From: Streptomyces sp. NBC_00341 | GTDB lineage: Bacteria > Actinomycetota > Actinomycetes > Streptomycetales > Streptomycetaceae | DNA: 64,000 bases | Assembly: GCF_041435055.1 (NCBI RefSeq) | Contig: NZ_CP108002.1 | Location: 4,774,001-4,838,000 of the forward strand | Direction: 5' to 3' | Shown here: in pieces, positions 1-7,728 of the stretch | Position numbering within the stretch: the stretch's first letter is position 1 | Layout: every line of letters starts with the position of its first letter | Notes under the pieces: generated by a model | What the model saw: the letters and a program-made list of their open reading frames with translations, nothing else | Database searches by the model: none | What the model was told of the DNA's origin: nothing | Translations under genes and position numbers: made by a program

Positions 1-113
1 CGGAGGCGGGGGCGGGCCCGGACCGCGGCGATACGGGAAACCGGACCGGGAACGAGGACCAGGGGCAGGACCGGGGCCAGGACCGGACGCCCCGCATCAC
101 CGGCGCGGAGTGA
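1..113 (+). CDS. 3' end of an unidentified gene (partial)
   Basis: One plus-strand frame stays open from the window edge to a TGA at 111-113. It encodes a charged, Gly/Asp/Arg-rich tail that includes a GQDRGQDR repeat and ends in PRITGAE. Such disordered tails are common at the ends of Streptomyces membrane or secreted proteins. The stop lies 9 bp before the convergent end of the next gene, which fits a real gene boundary. No domain is visible, so no function is proposed, and the frame could still be chance in such GC-rich DNA. Confidence 0.45.
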   Translation, partial: EAGAGPDRGDTGNRTGNEDQGQDRGQDRTPRITGAE

Positions 114-122
114 CGCGGCGGG

Positions 123-545
123 CTACTTCTCCAGTACGGAGGCGGAGCCGGCGGCAGAGGCAGGTACAGCTGCCTCGGCCGCGTCGGTTGCGTCGGCCGT
201 CCCGACAGGCTCGGCAGGTGTGGCAGTCGTTGACGTCGAGAGCGCGGCAGCTGTCGCCGTCGTCGCCGCCTCCGCGCGTGCGGTCGAGGAGACCTTGCGG
301 TGGTGCGCGAGGATTCCTATGAAACCTGCGAGGAAGCCGCTGACCAGGCCGGATACCGCGTGGTTGACCGCGTTGACGGATTCGCTGTCCGGCATTCCGA
401 TGATCGCGTAGTTCACTCCCGCGCTCATCACCGCCCCGATCACTCCGCCGATCACGCCACTGATGACGGCACCGCGCAGCGGTGATGCCGGAGTGGCCGC
501 AGGGGCGGAAGGGGAGGCAGGGACGGGCGTGAGCGGTGCGGTCAT
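123..545 (-). CDS. Small membrane protein, hypothetical
   Basis: This 140-residue protein has a Pro/Ala-rich N-terminus of about 20 residues. Two hydrophobic Gly-rich segments follow, at about 24-45 (GAVISGVIGGVIGAVMSAGV) and 62-80 (HAVSGLVSGFLAGFIGILAH). The C-terminal half is a low-complexity Ala/Thr region ending ASVLEK. The GxxxG-like pattern in the first segment suggests helix packing in a membrane. I do not recognise a family. It is convergent with the gene that enters the window and upstream of the initiator tRNA. Confidence 0.6.
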   Translation of the reverse strand: MTAPLTPVPASPSAPAATPASPLRGAVISGVIGGVIGAVMSAGVNYAIIGMPDSESVNAVNHAVSGLVSGFLAGFIGILAHHRKVSSTARAEAATTATAAALSTSTTATPAEPVGTADATDAAEAAVPASAAGSASVLEK

Positions 546-838
546 CGGCGGAGGCCCTCCAGACAGGCTGCGATGAGAGACCGGGAGCAGCCTGCGGGCA
601 CGACGAAACGCGCGCTCCGGGGGCCTGCTCGCACGGGCAGCCCACCGGTCCGGGGGATGCAGCAGATACCTTGCGGCAGAACACGGGTTCCCCGCAACAC
701 CTTCTCGATTTCACCACGTTGAGGCTTCCGGCGCGGTCGGTGAGCGACAGTCCGGCCGGTGAGGAGTGCGGAGTGGCCGGCGAGATGCGCGGGGTGGTCA
801 TGAGTGCGTCGAACATGCCGTAGAGTTGTGTTTACCGA

Positions 839-912
839 CGCGGGGTGGAGCAGCTCGGTAGCTCGCTGGGCTCATAACCCAGAGGTCGCAGGTTCAAATC
901 CTGTCCCCGCTA
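839..912 (+). tRNA. Initiator tRNA-fMet (CAU)
   Basis: The cloverleaf is complete. The acceptor arm is CGCGGGG/CCCCGC, the anticodon CAU lies in the loop CTCATAA, and the T arm contains GGTTCAAATCC. Two initiator hallmarks are visible: the 1:72 pair is a mismatch (C and T), and the anticodon stem carries three consecutive G:C pairs (GGG/CCC). The CCA end is not encoded. A TAGAGT -10-like hexamer lies at 821-826, though no good -35 is visible. A strong hairpin follows immediately. Confidence 0.95.
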
Positions 913-917
913 CTGAA

Positions 918-958
918 GAATCAGACCCGGCACGCATAGCGCGTGCCGGGTCTGATTC
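918..958 (+). terminator. Hairpin terminator after tRNA-fMet
   Basis: An 18-bp perfect inverted repeat (918-935 with 941-958) with a 5-nt loop sits 5 nt after the tRNA. There is no long T tract, as is usual in Streptomyces. It probably forms the 3' end of the tRNA transcript and shields the following phosphatase gene. Confidence 0.85.
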
Positions 959-1093
959 GTTTCCGTACGAGCCGCGCCGCGCGCGTCATCCCATTGGCCG
1001 TCGAGCACTCGCCCCGCGACCGTGCTCCGGGAAGTCTGGGAGTGGTGCGCGGTACCGTCCGCGGCCCTGAGCGCACCGGGCAGGAGAGCAAAG

Positions 1094-2257
1094 GTGGGGA
1101 AGCGGGAGCAGCGGCGGGGGACGCGCACCTACGAGGTCCGCAACCGCCGGTTCGTCCGGGTACTGCCCGGGGTGATGCTCATCGGCGGGCTGCTGTTCGA
1201 CTTCTTCACTCCGCCCGCCTTCACCGCTGTTCCCCTGTTCGCCGCGGCCCCGCTGATCGCCGCACCGTTCTTCTCGCGGGCCGGCACGATCCGGGTCGGG
1301 GCCGGTGCGCTGCTGTGCGTGGCCGCGCTGCGGCTCCACAGCGGAACGCTGATCCGGGTCGTGCCGTTCATCGAGCTGCTCACCGTCCTCACCGTCTCGG
1401 TCCTCGCGGTCTTCATCAACGGGGTCGTACGGCGCAGCAACGAGCAACTGGCCTCCGCCCGGGTCATCGCGGCGACCGCCATGCGCGCGGTGCTGCCGAC
1501 GCCGTCCGACCGGATCGGCGGGCTGTACGTGGCCGCGCGGTACGAGGCGGCGCAGGCGGACGAGTTCGTCGGCGGTGACCTGTTCTCGGTCACGGACACC
1601 CCGTACGGGGTGCGGCTGGTCGTCGGGGACGTGCGCGGCAAGGGCCTGGACGCGGTGGAGGCGGTGGCGGTGATCATCGGGGCGTTCCGGGAGGCCGCGG
1701 AGCAGGAGCGGTCACTGGAGGGGGTGGCCCAGCGCCTCGAGCGTGCGCTGGCGCGGGAATCGAGCAGGCGCGGCGGGCTCGACGCGGTGGAGGGGTTCGT
1801 CACCGCCGCGCTGGCGGAGATCCCGCAGGGCTCCGGCCGGGTGCGCGTCGTCAACCGCGGCCATCCCGAACCGCTGCTGCTGCACTCGGACGGGGCGCTG
1901 GAGCAGCTGCGGCCCACGCTGCCCGCGCTGCCCCTCGGGATGGATCTGGGCGTGTGGCCGGACCGCGCCGACGAGTGGGAGCTGCCCGCCGGGTCGACGC
2001 TGCTCCTCTATACGGACGGCCTCTCCGAGGCCCGCGACGCCGACGGGGTGTTCTACGACCCCGCCGAGCGGCTGCGCGGACGGATCTTCCAGGGGCCGGA
2101 GGAGCTGCTGTCGGCGCTGACCGATGACGTCCGGCTGCACACCGGTGGGGTGACGACCGACGACATGGCCCTGGTCGCGGTCGTGCGCCCGACCGAGGGG
2201 CAGCCGGACCGGCGTACGACCGTGAAGATCGTGGGCCTGGACGGCGGATCCGGGTGA
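1094..2257 (+). CDS. Membrane-anchored PP2C/SpoIIE-type serine phosphatase
   Basis: This is a likely RsbU-like protein phosphatase acting on partner-switching (anti-anti-sigma) proteins. The N-terminal ~115 residues form about four hydrophobic segments (PGVMLIGGLLFDFF through VLTVSVLAVFING). A PP2C/SpoIIE domain then carries the metal-binding signatures VGGDLFSV, VGDVRGKGLDA, NRGHPEPLL, LYTDGLSEA and TDDMALVAV. No sensory PAS/GAF domain or kinase-like ATPase is fused, so the signal probably enters through the membrane part. The GTG start is chosen because AGGAG (1082-1086) lies just upstream; the frame also stays open upstream. No partner anti-sigma gene is adjacent. Confidence 0.88.
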   Translation: MGKREQRRGTRTYEVRNRRFVRVLPGVMLIGGLLFDFFTPPAFTAVPLFAAAPLIAAPFFSRAGTIRVGAGALLCVAALRLHSGTLIRVVPFIELLTVLTVSVLAVFINGVVRRSNEQLASARVIAATAMRAVLPTPSDRIGGLYVAARYEAAQADEFVGGDLFSVTDTPYGVRLVVGDVRGKGLDAVEAVAVIIGAFREAAEQERSLEGVAQRLERALARESSRRGGLDAVEGFVTAALAEIPQGSGRVRVVNRGHPEPLLLHSDGALEQLRPTLPALPLGMDLGVWPDRADEWELPAGSTLLLYTDGLSEARDADGVFYDPAERLRGRIFQGPEELLSALTDDVRLHTGGVTTDDMALVAVVRPTEGQPDRRTTVKIVGLDGGSG

Positions 2258-2564
2258 AGGCGAGGGGCCAAACGCGGGAGAACGCGGATGGATGTGGGGG
2301 AGGGCGTGGGCGGATGTGGGGGAGAGGTGCGGCCGATGCCACCGTGCGTAACCGTAAGGAACCCCTCCGCATAACATTTGACGCAACGTCAGAAAACGGC
2401 TGACGATTGAGGGGCGATCAACTCGCCCGATTCCACCCGGTTGTGTCCCGTAAAGTCCAGGCCAAGGATCGGAACGATCAGTTGGAACGGCTTGGAATCG
2501 GGCCCGTGTGTCTATTAACGTTCGATAACGCAGCGCGGTTGTCCCAGCCGCCGCCCAGTGGCGG
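2258..2564 (+). other. Intergenic region before the riboswitch
   Basis: No gene is supported here. The stretch must contain the promoter for the riboswitch leader. TTGGAA (2492-2497) with TAACGT (2516-2521) at 18-bp spacing is a weak candidate. Short G/T-rich repeats around 2285-2325 (gatgtgggggag twice) follow the phosphatase stop. Confidence 0.4.
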
Positions 2565-2707
2565 CACCGTGCGCGAGCGCCGAATTCCGCAAGGGAACCG
2601 GGGAACCACCTACATGGGGTGAATCGGGCATCTCTGTCTCGTTGAGAGGCGGAGGAACCCGTAGGAGACCTTCCTGCTCCGAACCCGTCAGCTAACCCGG
2701 TAGGCGA
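2565..2707 (+). ncRNA. c-di-AMP riboswitch (ydaO-yuaA type)
   Basis: The leader carries the conserved blocks of the ydaO class in order: GGGAACCGGGGAACCA (2593-2608), GGGGTGAATCGGG (about 2617-2629), GGAGGAACCCG (2651-2661), and the 3' signature CAGCTAACCCGGTAGGC at about 2689-2705. It ends about 25 nt before the start codon of a peptidoglycan peptidase gene. In Streptomyces this riboswitch class is known to sit before rpf and M23 wall-hydrolase genes and to turn them off when c-di-AMP is high. The boundaries are approximate. Confidence 0.93.
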
Positions 2708-2732
2708 GAAGGAAGGAAAGGAGCGCGCCCCA

Positions 2733-3932
2733 GTGGCGTCCAACAAGCCTGCCCCCGAAGCCCCCTCCCGGTTCGCACCCGAACACGGAAACGACTTCGG
2801 AACCGGGCCCGGTGCCGCTTATGGCGCCAACCACGGAACCGCTTACGGAACCGATCACGGGGCCGACTACGGAACCGTTTACGGAACCGAGCGGGGCGGC
2901 GGGTTCGGGAGCGACTTCGGCAGCGGCCTCCGCGCCGACGAGCCCGAATCCGACCGGGCGTGGGAGGAATGGAACCCCACGGAGGAGTCCATCCGCCCCG
3001 TGCGCGGCAAGCACCGCGTCGCCAAGCAGCGCAACGGGCTCGCCCGCAGCTCCACCGTTCTCGGCGTCGGTGTCATCGCGGCCGTCGGCGCGGGTGGCAT
3101 GGCCTCCGCCCAGAGCAAGCCGCCCGTGTCTATCTCTCTTCCCGACGCCATCTCGGACAAACTTCCCGAGGCCAAGTCCCTTCCTGGCGTAGGCGCGTTG
3201 TTCTCGGGTGAGTCCGAGGCGGAGAAGACCGAGGTCGCGGCCGCCACCGCCCCGCTGACGACGGCCGGCATCACCACCACAGAGGCCGAGCAGGGCACGA
3301 CGGACGCGGGCGAGGCGCTCCGCGCCCGCATCCTCCAGCAGGCCGAGCAGCAGCAGGACTCCGCCGACGCCGAGGCCAGGGCGGCCGAGGAGAAGGCCGC
3401 GGAGGAGAAGGCCGCCGCAGAGGCGAAGAAGCAGCAGGACGCCGCGGAGGCCAAGGTCGCCGCCGCCAAGAAGAAGGCCGCGGAAGAGGCGAAGAAGAAG
3501 GCGGAGGCGGTACGGCTCGCCAAGCTCGCCGCCAGCTACGCCATCCCCACCTCCTCGTACACGATCACCTCGACCTTCGGCGAGGCCGGTTCGATGTGGT
3601 CCTCCGGCTACCACACGGGCCTCGACTTCGCGGCGCCGACCGGCACCCCGATCAAGGCCATCCACAGCGCCACCGTCAAGTCCGCAGGCTGGTCCGGCGC
3701 GTACGGCTACCGCACGGTCCTGGAGCTCGACGACGGTACGGAGCTGTGGTTCTGCCACCAGTCCTCGATCGGTGTCAGCGTCGGCCAGCAGGTCACCACC
3801 GGGGACACCATCGGACGCGTGGGCGCGACCGGCAACGTGACCGGCCCGCACCTCCACCTGGAGGTCCACACCCAGGACGGCACCGGCATCGACCCGATGC
3901 CGTGGCTGCGCGCCCGGGGCCTGACGGTCTGA
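2733..3932 (+). CDS. M23 family peptidoglycan metalloendopeptidase
   Basis: This 399-residue protein is predicted to cleave peptidoglycan peptide bridges outside the cell. It begins with a Gly/Tyr/Phe-rich tail (repeated AYG, TYG, DYG units). A hydrophobic segment at about 108-125 (VLGVGVIAAVGAGGMASA) serves as anchor or late signal. An Ala/Glu/Lys coiled coil spans about 205-260, and a C-terminal M23 domain follows. Zn ligands are visible as H294 and D298 (YHTGLDF) and the HxH pair H373/H375 (PHLHLEV). The GTG start follows AGGAAGGAAAGGAG. The c-di-AMP riboswitch immediately upstream implies control of wall hydrolysis by that nucleotide. Confidence 0.93.
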   Translation: MASNKPAPEAPSRFAPEHGNDFGTGPGAAYGANHGTAYGTDHGADYGTVYGTERGGGFGSDFGSGLRADEPESDRAWEEWNPTEESIRPVRGKHRVAKQRNGLARSSTVLGVGVIAAVGAGGMASAQSKPPVSISLPDAISDKLPEAKSLPGVGALFSGESEAEKTEVAAATAPLTTAGITTTEAEQGTTDAGEALRARILQQAEQQQDSADAEARAAEEKAAEEKAAAEAKKQQDAAEAKVAAAKKKAAEEAKKKAEAVRLAKLAASYAIPTSSYTITSTFGEAGSMWSSGYHTGLDFAAPTGTPIKAIHSATVKSAGWSGAYGYRTVLELDDGTELWFCHQSSIGVSVGQQVTTGDTIGRVGATGNVTGPHLHLEVHTQDGTGIDPMPWLRARGLTV

Positions 3933-4088
3933 GTGCACCGAACCCCGGCAGTCCTGGCGCTCACCCCCCGACGCCAGGGCTGCCGGTCTTCGTCTGTTCC
4001 GGTCGGCCCTGTCGGCCCCGGCCGTGGCGTACGGGGTAGCTGTAGCTGCCATGGAATAGCGCGTGCGGTGCCGTGGGTTGTTCCGCAT

Positions 4089-5033
4089 ATGACTTCTCTC
4101 CGCAAACTCGGTTCCTCCGACCTCCAGGTCTCCACGCTCTCCCTCGGCGGCAACGTCTTCGGCTGGACCGCCGACGAGGCGCAGTCCTTCGCCGTTCTCG
4201 ACGCGTACACGGCGGGCGGCGGCAACTTCGTCGACACGGCCGACACGTACTCCTCCTGGATCCCCGGCAACGTGGGCGGCGAGTCGGAGACCCTCATCGG
4301 CAAGTGGTTCGCGGCGCGGGGCAACCGCTCCGACGTCGTCCTGGCCACCAAGGTCGGCTCCCACCCCCAGTTCAAGGGGCTCGCCGCCGCCACCATCAAG
4401 GCCGGGGCGGAGGAGTCGCTGCGCCGGCTCGGCACGGACTACATCGACCTCTACTACACGCACCACGACGACGAGACCGTCCCCGTCGAGGAGATCATCA
4501 CCGCCCTCGACCAGTTGGTGAAGGAGGGCAAGGTCCGCGAGATCGCCGCCTCCAACATCAGCCCGGCGCGGCTCCGCGCCTCGCTGGACTTCTCCGAGCG
4601 CGAGGGCCTGGCCCGTTACGTGGCGCTCCAGCCGCACTACAACCTCGTCTCGCGCGACACCTACGAGGGCGAGCTCCAGGACCTGAGCGCAGAGGCCGGG
4701 CTCGCCGCCGTCCCGTACTTCGCCCTCGCCTCCGGATTCCTGACCGGCAAGTACCGCGCGGGCACGACCGTGGACAGTGCCCGCGCCGGTGGCGCCGCCC
4801 AGCACCTGGAGACGGAGCGCGGCCAGAAGGTCCTCACCGCGCTCGACGCGATCGCGCAGGAGCGGGACGCCGAGATCGCCACGGTGGCGCTGGCCTGGCT
4901 GGCCTCCCGGCCGACCGTGGTCTCGCCGATCGCCTCCGCCCGTACGGTCGAACAGCTTCCCGCGCTGCTGGCCGTCGACGATCTGCGCCTGACGGACCAG
5001 GAACTGACCGCGCTCACCGAGGCGTCCGCCTAG
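4089..5033 (+). CDS. Aldo/keto reductase
   Basis: This 314-residue NADPH-dependent oxidoreductase has the AKR (beta/alpha)8 fold. The catalytic tetrad is visible: D49 and Y54 in VDTADTY, K88 in LATKVG and H125 in YYTHHDD. The C-terminal cofactor-binding region ends with SPIASARTVEQL. The length suits the yeast-type AKR (YghZ/Tas-like) subfamily. The ATG at 4089 is preferred because it begins the conserved MTSLRKLGSSDLQVS segment; the frame is open upstream but not AKR-like. The TAG stop overlaps the stop of the convergent protease gene in a shared CTAG. Confidence 0.92.
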   Translation: MTSLRKLGSSDLQVSTLSLGGNVFGWTADEAQSFAVLDAYTAGGGNFVDTADTYSSWIPGNVGGESETLIGKWFAARGNRSDVVLATKVGSHPQFKGLAAATIKAGAEESLRRLGTDYIDLYYTHHDDETVPVEEIITALDQLVKEGKVREIAASNISPARLRASLDFSEREGLARYVALQPHYNLVSRDTYEGELQDLSAEAGLAAVPYFALASGFLTGKYRAGTTVDSARAGGAAQHLETERGQKVLTALDAIAQERDAEIATVALAWLASRPTVVSPIASARTVEQLPALLAVDDLRLTDQELTALTEASA

Positions 5034-6733
5034 GACGAGGACTGCGGCCCGCCGCCGTACGGCTGTTGTCCGTACGGCTGTTGTCCGTACGGCTGTTGTC
5101 CGTACGGCGGCGGGTTGTAGGGCTGCTGGCTGTAGGGCTGGGGGTTGTAGGGCTGTTCCCCGTACGGGTATGCGGGGTAGGGCTGTTGGCCGTACGGGGC
5201 CGGGCCCTGGTGCGGGGCGGGGCTGCCGTACGGCTGGTACGGGCCGTACCCCGGGTACGCGTCCGGCCCGGTACCGTACGGCCCGTGCGCCGGGCGCACG
5301 TGCCGGGGGCGCAGGCGGCCCGTCGCCTGCGCCGCGTACGCGAGGGCGGGTCCGGCGACCTCGCGGCGCTGCCACAGGTGGTGCAGCAGCTCCAGCTCGC
5401 GTTCGGCCAGGTCCGGGCCGGCCGTGCCGCGGCGGGCCTGTCGGCGCAGAAACGCGAGTGACGTCGCGAACGACTCGTACTCGGCGACCGCGCGCGCCGC
5501 CGCTTTCCCCCGGGCCTTGGCCTCGGCCTTCGCCTGGGCGCCGGCCACGCCGCTGACCTGAGCGGTGATCTGTGCGGCGACCGGGGCCGGTACGTAGCCC
5601 TGGAGGCCGTACGGGCTGTACGGGCCGCTCCCCGCCGGCACCGCCTGCCACCGGCGTGCCGTGTCCCTGGCCATGCCGCGGGCCCGCATCGACGAGAGGG
5701 CGAGCGGCTCGGTGGGGGAGAGCCAGCCGGCCGCGGCGTAGGCGGGCAGCTCGATGGCCAGGGTGCGCAGCTCGCGCAGCCGGGACCAGATCGCCAGCCA
5801 GGTCACCAGACCGAAGGCGGGCATCATGAACACGCCGTACACCACGTAGAAGCCGTACGGGCCGAACGTCGCGGAGCCGTTCCACAGGGCGTGCATGCCC
5901 ATCGCGAGGACCAGGCCGAGGAACGGCAGCGCGATGCGGCGGAACCGCTGGTGGCGTGCGCTGCTCGCGGCGATCCCGAAGCCGATGCCGGTCATGACGG
6001 TGAAGAGCGGATGCGCGAACGGCGACATCACCGCCCGGACGAAGAACGTCGCGACGGTCACGGAGGCGAACCCCGAGCCCATCTGCTGGTCCTCGCCGAA
6101 GGCGTTGCCCAGATAGAGGATGTTCTCGGTGAAGGCGAAGCCCGTCGCGGCGAATCCGGCGACGACCAGGCCGTCGACGATTCCGTTGAAGTCCCGTCTT
6201 CGGAACAGGAAGAGGAGCAGTACGGCCGCGCCCTTGGCGCTCTCCTCGACGACGGGCGCTATGACGGTGGCACCCAGCGTGTCCGCGCTGCCCGGGTCGG
6301 CGGTGGCCGTGGCGATCCACTGGGTCGCGAAGGAGTTCGCGAGGATCGCGACGAGCGCGGCCGCGCAGGCACCCCAGGCGAAGGCGAACAGCATGTTGCG
6401 CCACGGGCCCGGCTCCACCCGGTCCAGCCAGCGGAACGCCGTCATCAGCAGCGGGACCGGCAGCACCGCGAGCCCCAGCCCGACGAGGAACCCCTGAGTG
6501 CCCGTCTGGTCCCGGACCAGCGCGAGGATCACCAGGCCGCAGAGGGCCAGCACGGTGAAGACGGCGACGACGCGGAGCGTCCTGCTCCGCCACAACATGC
6601 CGACGCGGCGCGGCCGGTAACGCCACTGGCCCCGCTCCGGCACGGCAGCCAGGATCTCGCCGACCCGCTGCTCCTCGAGCACCGGGACGGCCGGCTGCGA
6701 CTGCCGCTGCTGCGGAACAGAACCGTCGGACAC
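5030..6733 (-). CDS. PrsW-family intramembrane metalloprotease
   Basis: This 567-residue polytopic membrane protein is predicted to cleave membrane substrates such as anti-sigma factors, the role of B. subtilis PrsW. The family signatures are all present: APVVEESAKG (the EExxK motif), GFAFTENILYL, HPLFTVMTGIGFG and GMHALWNG, spread over about eight hydrophobic segments between residues 50 and 325. A cytoplasmic tail follows, ending in Tyr/Pro/Gln repeats (YGQQP units) and SSS. This tail is unlike B. subtilis PrsW and typical of actinobacterial versions. The substrate is unknown. The stop overlaps the aldo/keto reductase stop. Confidence 0.9.
   Translation of the reverse strand: MSDGSVPQQRQSQPAVPVLEEQRVGEILAAVPERGQWRYRPRRVGMLWRSRTLRVVAVFTVLALCGLVILALVRDQTGTQGFLVGLGLAVLPVPLLMTAFRWLDRVEPGPWRNMLFAFAWGACAAALVAILANSFATQWIATATADPGSADTLGATVIAPVVEESAKGAAVLLLFLFRRRDFNGIVDGLVVAGFAATGFAFTENILYLGNAFGEDQQMGSGFASVTVATFFVRAVMSPFAHPLFTVMTGIGFGIAASSARHQRFRRIALPFLGLVLAMGMHALWNGSATFGPYGFYVVYGVFMMPAFGLVTWLAIWSRLRELRTLAIELPAYAAAGWLSPTEPLALSSMRARGMARDTARRWQAVPAGSGPYSPYGLQGYVPAPVAAQITAQVSGVAGAQAKAEAKARGKAAARAVAEYESFATSLAFLRRQARRGTAGPDLAERELELLHHLWQRREVAGPALAYAAQATGRLRPRHVRPAHGPYGTGPDAYPGYGPYQPYGSPAPHQGPAPYGQQPYPAYPYGEQPYNPQPYSQQPYNPPPYGQQPYGQQPYGQQPYGGGPQSSS
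5056..5107 (+). repeat. 15-bp tandem repeat in the PrsW tail
   Basis: The unit CGTACGGCTGTTGTC occurs three times in a row (5056, 5071, 5086) with a partial fourth copy. On the minus strand it encodes the repeated YGQQP pentapeptide at the protease C-terminus. Copy number is likely to vary between strains by slippage. Confidence 0.9.
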
Positions 6734-6828
6734 CCCATGACCCTAACGAGGAGGACTGACAACGGCCATGGCGTATCCGCCTCGCGGAAGCGGCCGGCGC
6801 GGGGTGACCGGGGCCCTGGAGGAAGGGA

Positions 6829-7728
6829 TCAGCAGCGGGCGAAGAGCAGATCGTGCACGACATGGCCCTTGTCCAGGCCCTGTCCCTCGAACCGGGTCAG
6901 TGGCCGGAACTCGGGCCGTGGCGCGTAACCGCCGTCCGCCGCCGTGTTCTCGAAGCGGGGGTGCGCGGTGAGCACCTCCAGCATCTGCTCGGCGTACGGC
7001 TCCCAGTCGGTCGCGCAGTGCAGGACCGCTCCGGGCTTGAGTCGCTGTGCCACCAGGTCGAGGAACTCCGGCTGGATCAGCCGGCGCTTGTGGTGGCGGG
7101 ACTTGGGCCACGGGTCGGGGAAGTAGACCCGGAGCCCGTCCAGCGAGTCCGGCGTCAGCATCTCCCGCAGCAGGATGATCGCGTCACCGTTGGCGACCCG
7201 GATGTTGGACATGCCGTTCCGGTCCGCGAGACGGAGCAGATTGCCCTGGCCCGGGGTGTGCACGTCGACGGCGAGGATGCCGGTGCCCGGATCGTCGGCG
7301 GCCATCTGCGCGGTGGCCTCGCCCATTCCGAAGCCGATCTCCAGGACCACCGGCAGTCCGTCGAACAGCTCGGGCAGATCGAGGACGCGCAGTCCGTCGA
7401 TGTCCAGGCCCCACTTCGGCCAGAGCCGCTCCAGGGCGTCCTGCTGGCCGGGCGAGACCCGGCTGCGGCGCGGCTGGAAACTGCGGATCCGGCGCTCGTG
7501 GTGCGAACCTGCGGGATCGGCCGCCGGGCCGCCGGGGAAGCGGGGCGCCTGACGCAGTCGGCGCTGGCGGTCCAGGGCCGCCGCGCGCAGCTCGTCCGGG
7601 ATTCCGGCGGTGGCGGATGCGCCGGTCGCGGTCGCCGTCGGCTCCGTTCCGGTCGCGTCCGCTGTCGGTTCGGCTCCGGGCGCGGCGCCGCCGGGCGTCG
7701 TGGGGGAGGGGTTCATGGGCTCAGACAC
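6829..7728 (-). CDS. trmB: tRNA (guanine-N7-)-methyltransferase
   Basis: The protein forms m7G at position 46 of the tRNA variable loop using S-adenosylmethionine. The SAM-binding motif I is VLEIGFGMGE. The substrate and catalytic region is FPDPWPKSRHHKRR, diagnostic of TrmB. The core starts at about residue 80; the first ~65 residues are a Pro/Ala/Thr-rich extension seen in Streptomyces versions. The GTG start overlaps the stop of the upstream lhgO-like gene by 8 bp; an ATG four codons inside (7716) is an alternative. The overlap suggests translational coupling. Confidence 0.93.
   Translation of the reverse strand: MSEPMNPSPTTPGGAAPGAEPTADATGTEPTATATGASATAGIPDELRAAALDRQRRLRQAPRFPGGPAADPAGSHHERRIRSFQPRRSRVSPGQQDALERLWPKWGLDIDGLRVLDLPELFDGLPVVLEIGFGMGEATAQMAADDPGTGILAVDVHTPGQGNLLRLADRNGMSNIRVANGDAIILLREMLTPDSLDGLRVYFPDPWPKSRHHKRRLIQPEFLDLVAQRLKPGAVLHCATDWEPYAEQMLEVLTAHPRFENTAADGGYAPRPEFRPLTRFEGQGLDKGHVVHDLLFARC

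Noticed and set aside
839..960. tRNA-fMet as a possible integration site (attB)
   Set aside because: No integrase, excisionase or duplicated tRNA 3' end is present in the window.
2688..6863. A 1391-codon open frame on the minus strand across the M23, AKR and PrsW genes
   Set aside because: It runs antisense to three well-supported genes and has the Arg/Gly/Pro-rich composition of a GC-rich shadow frame; no domain is visible.
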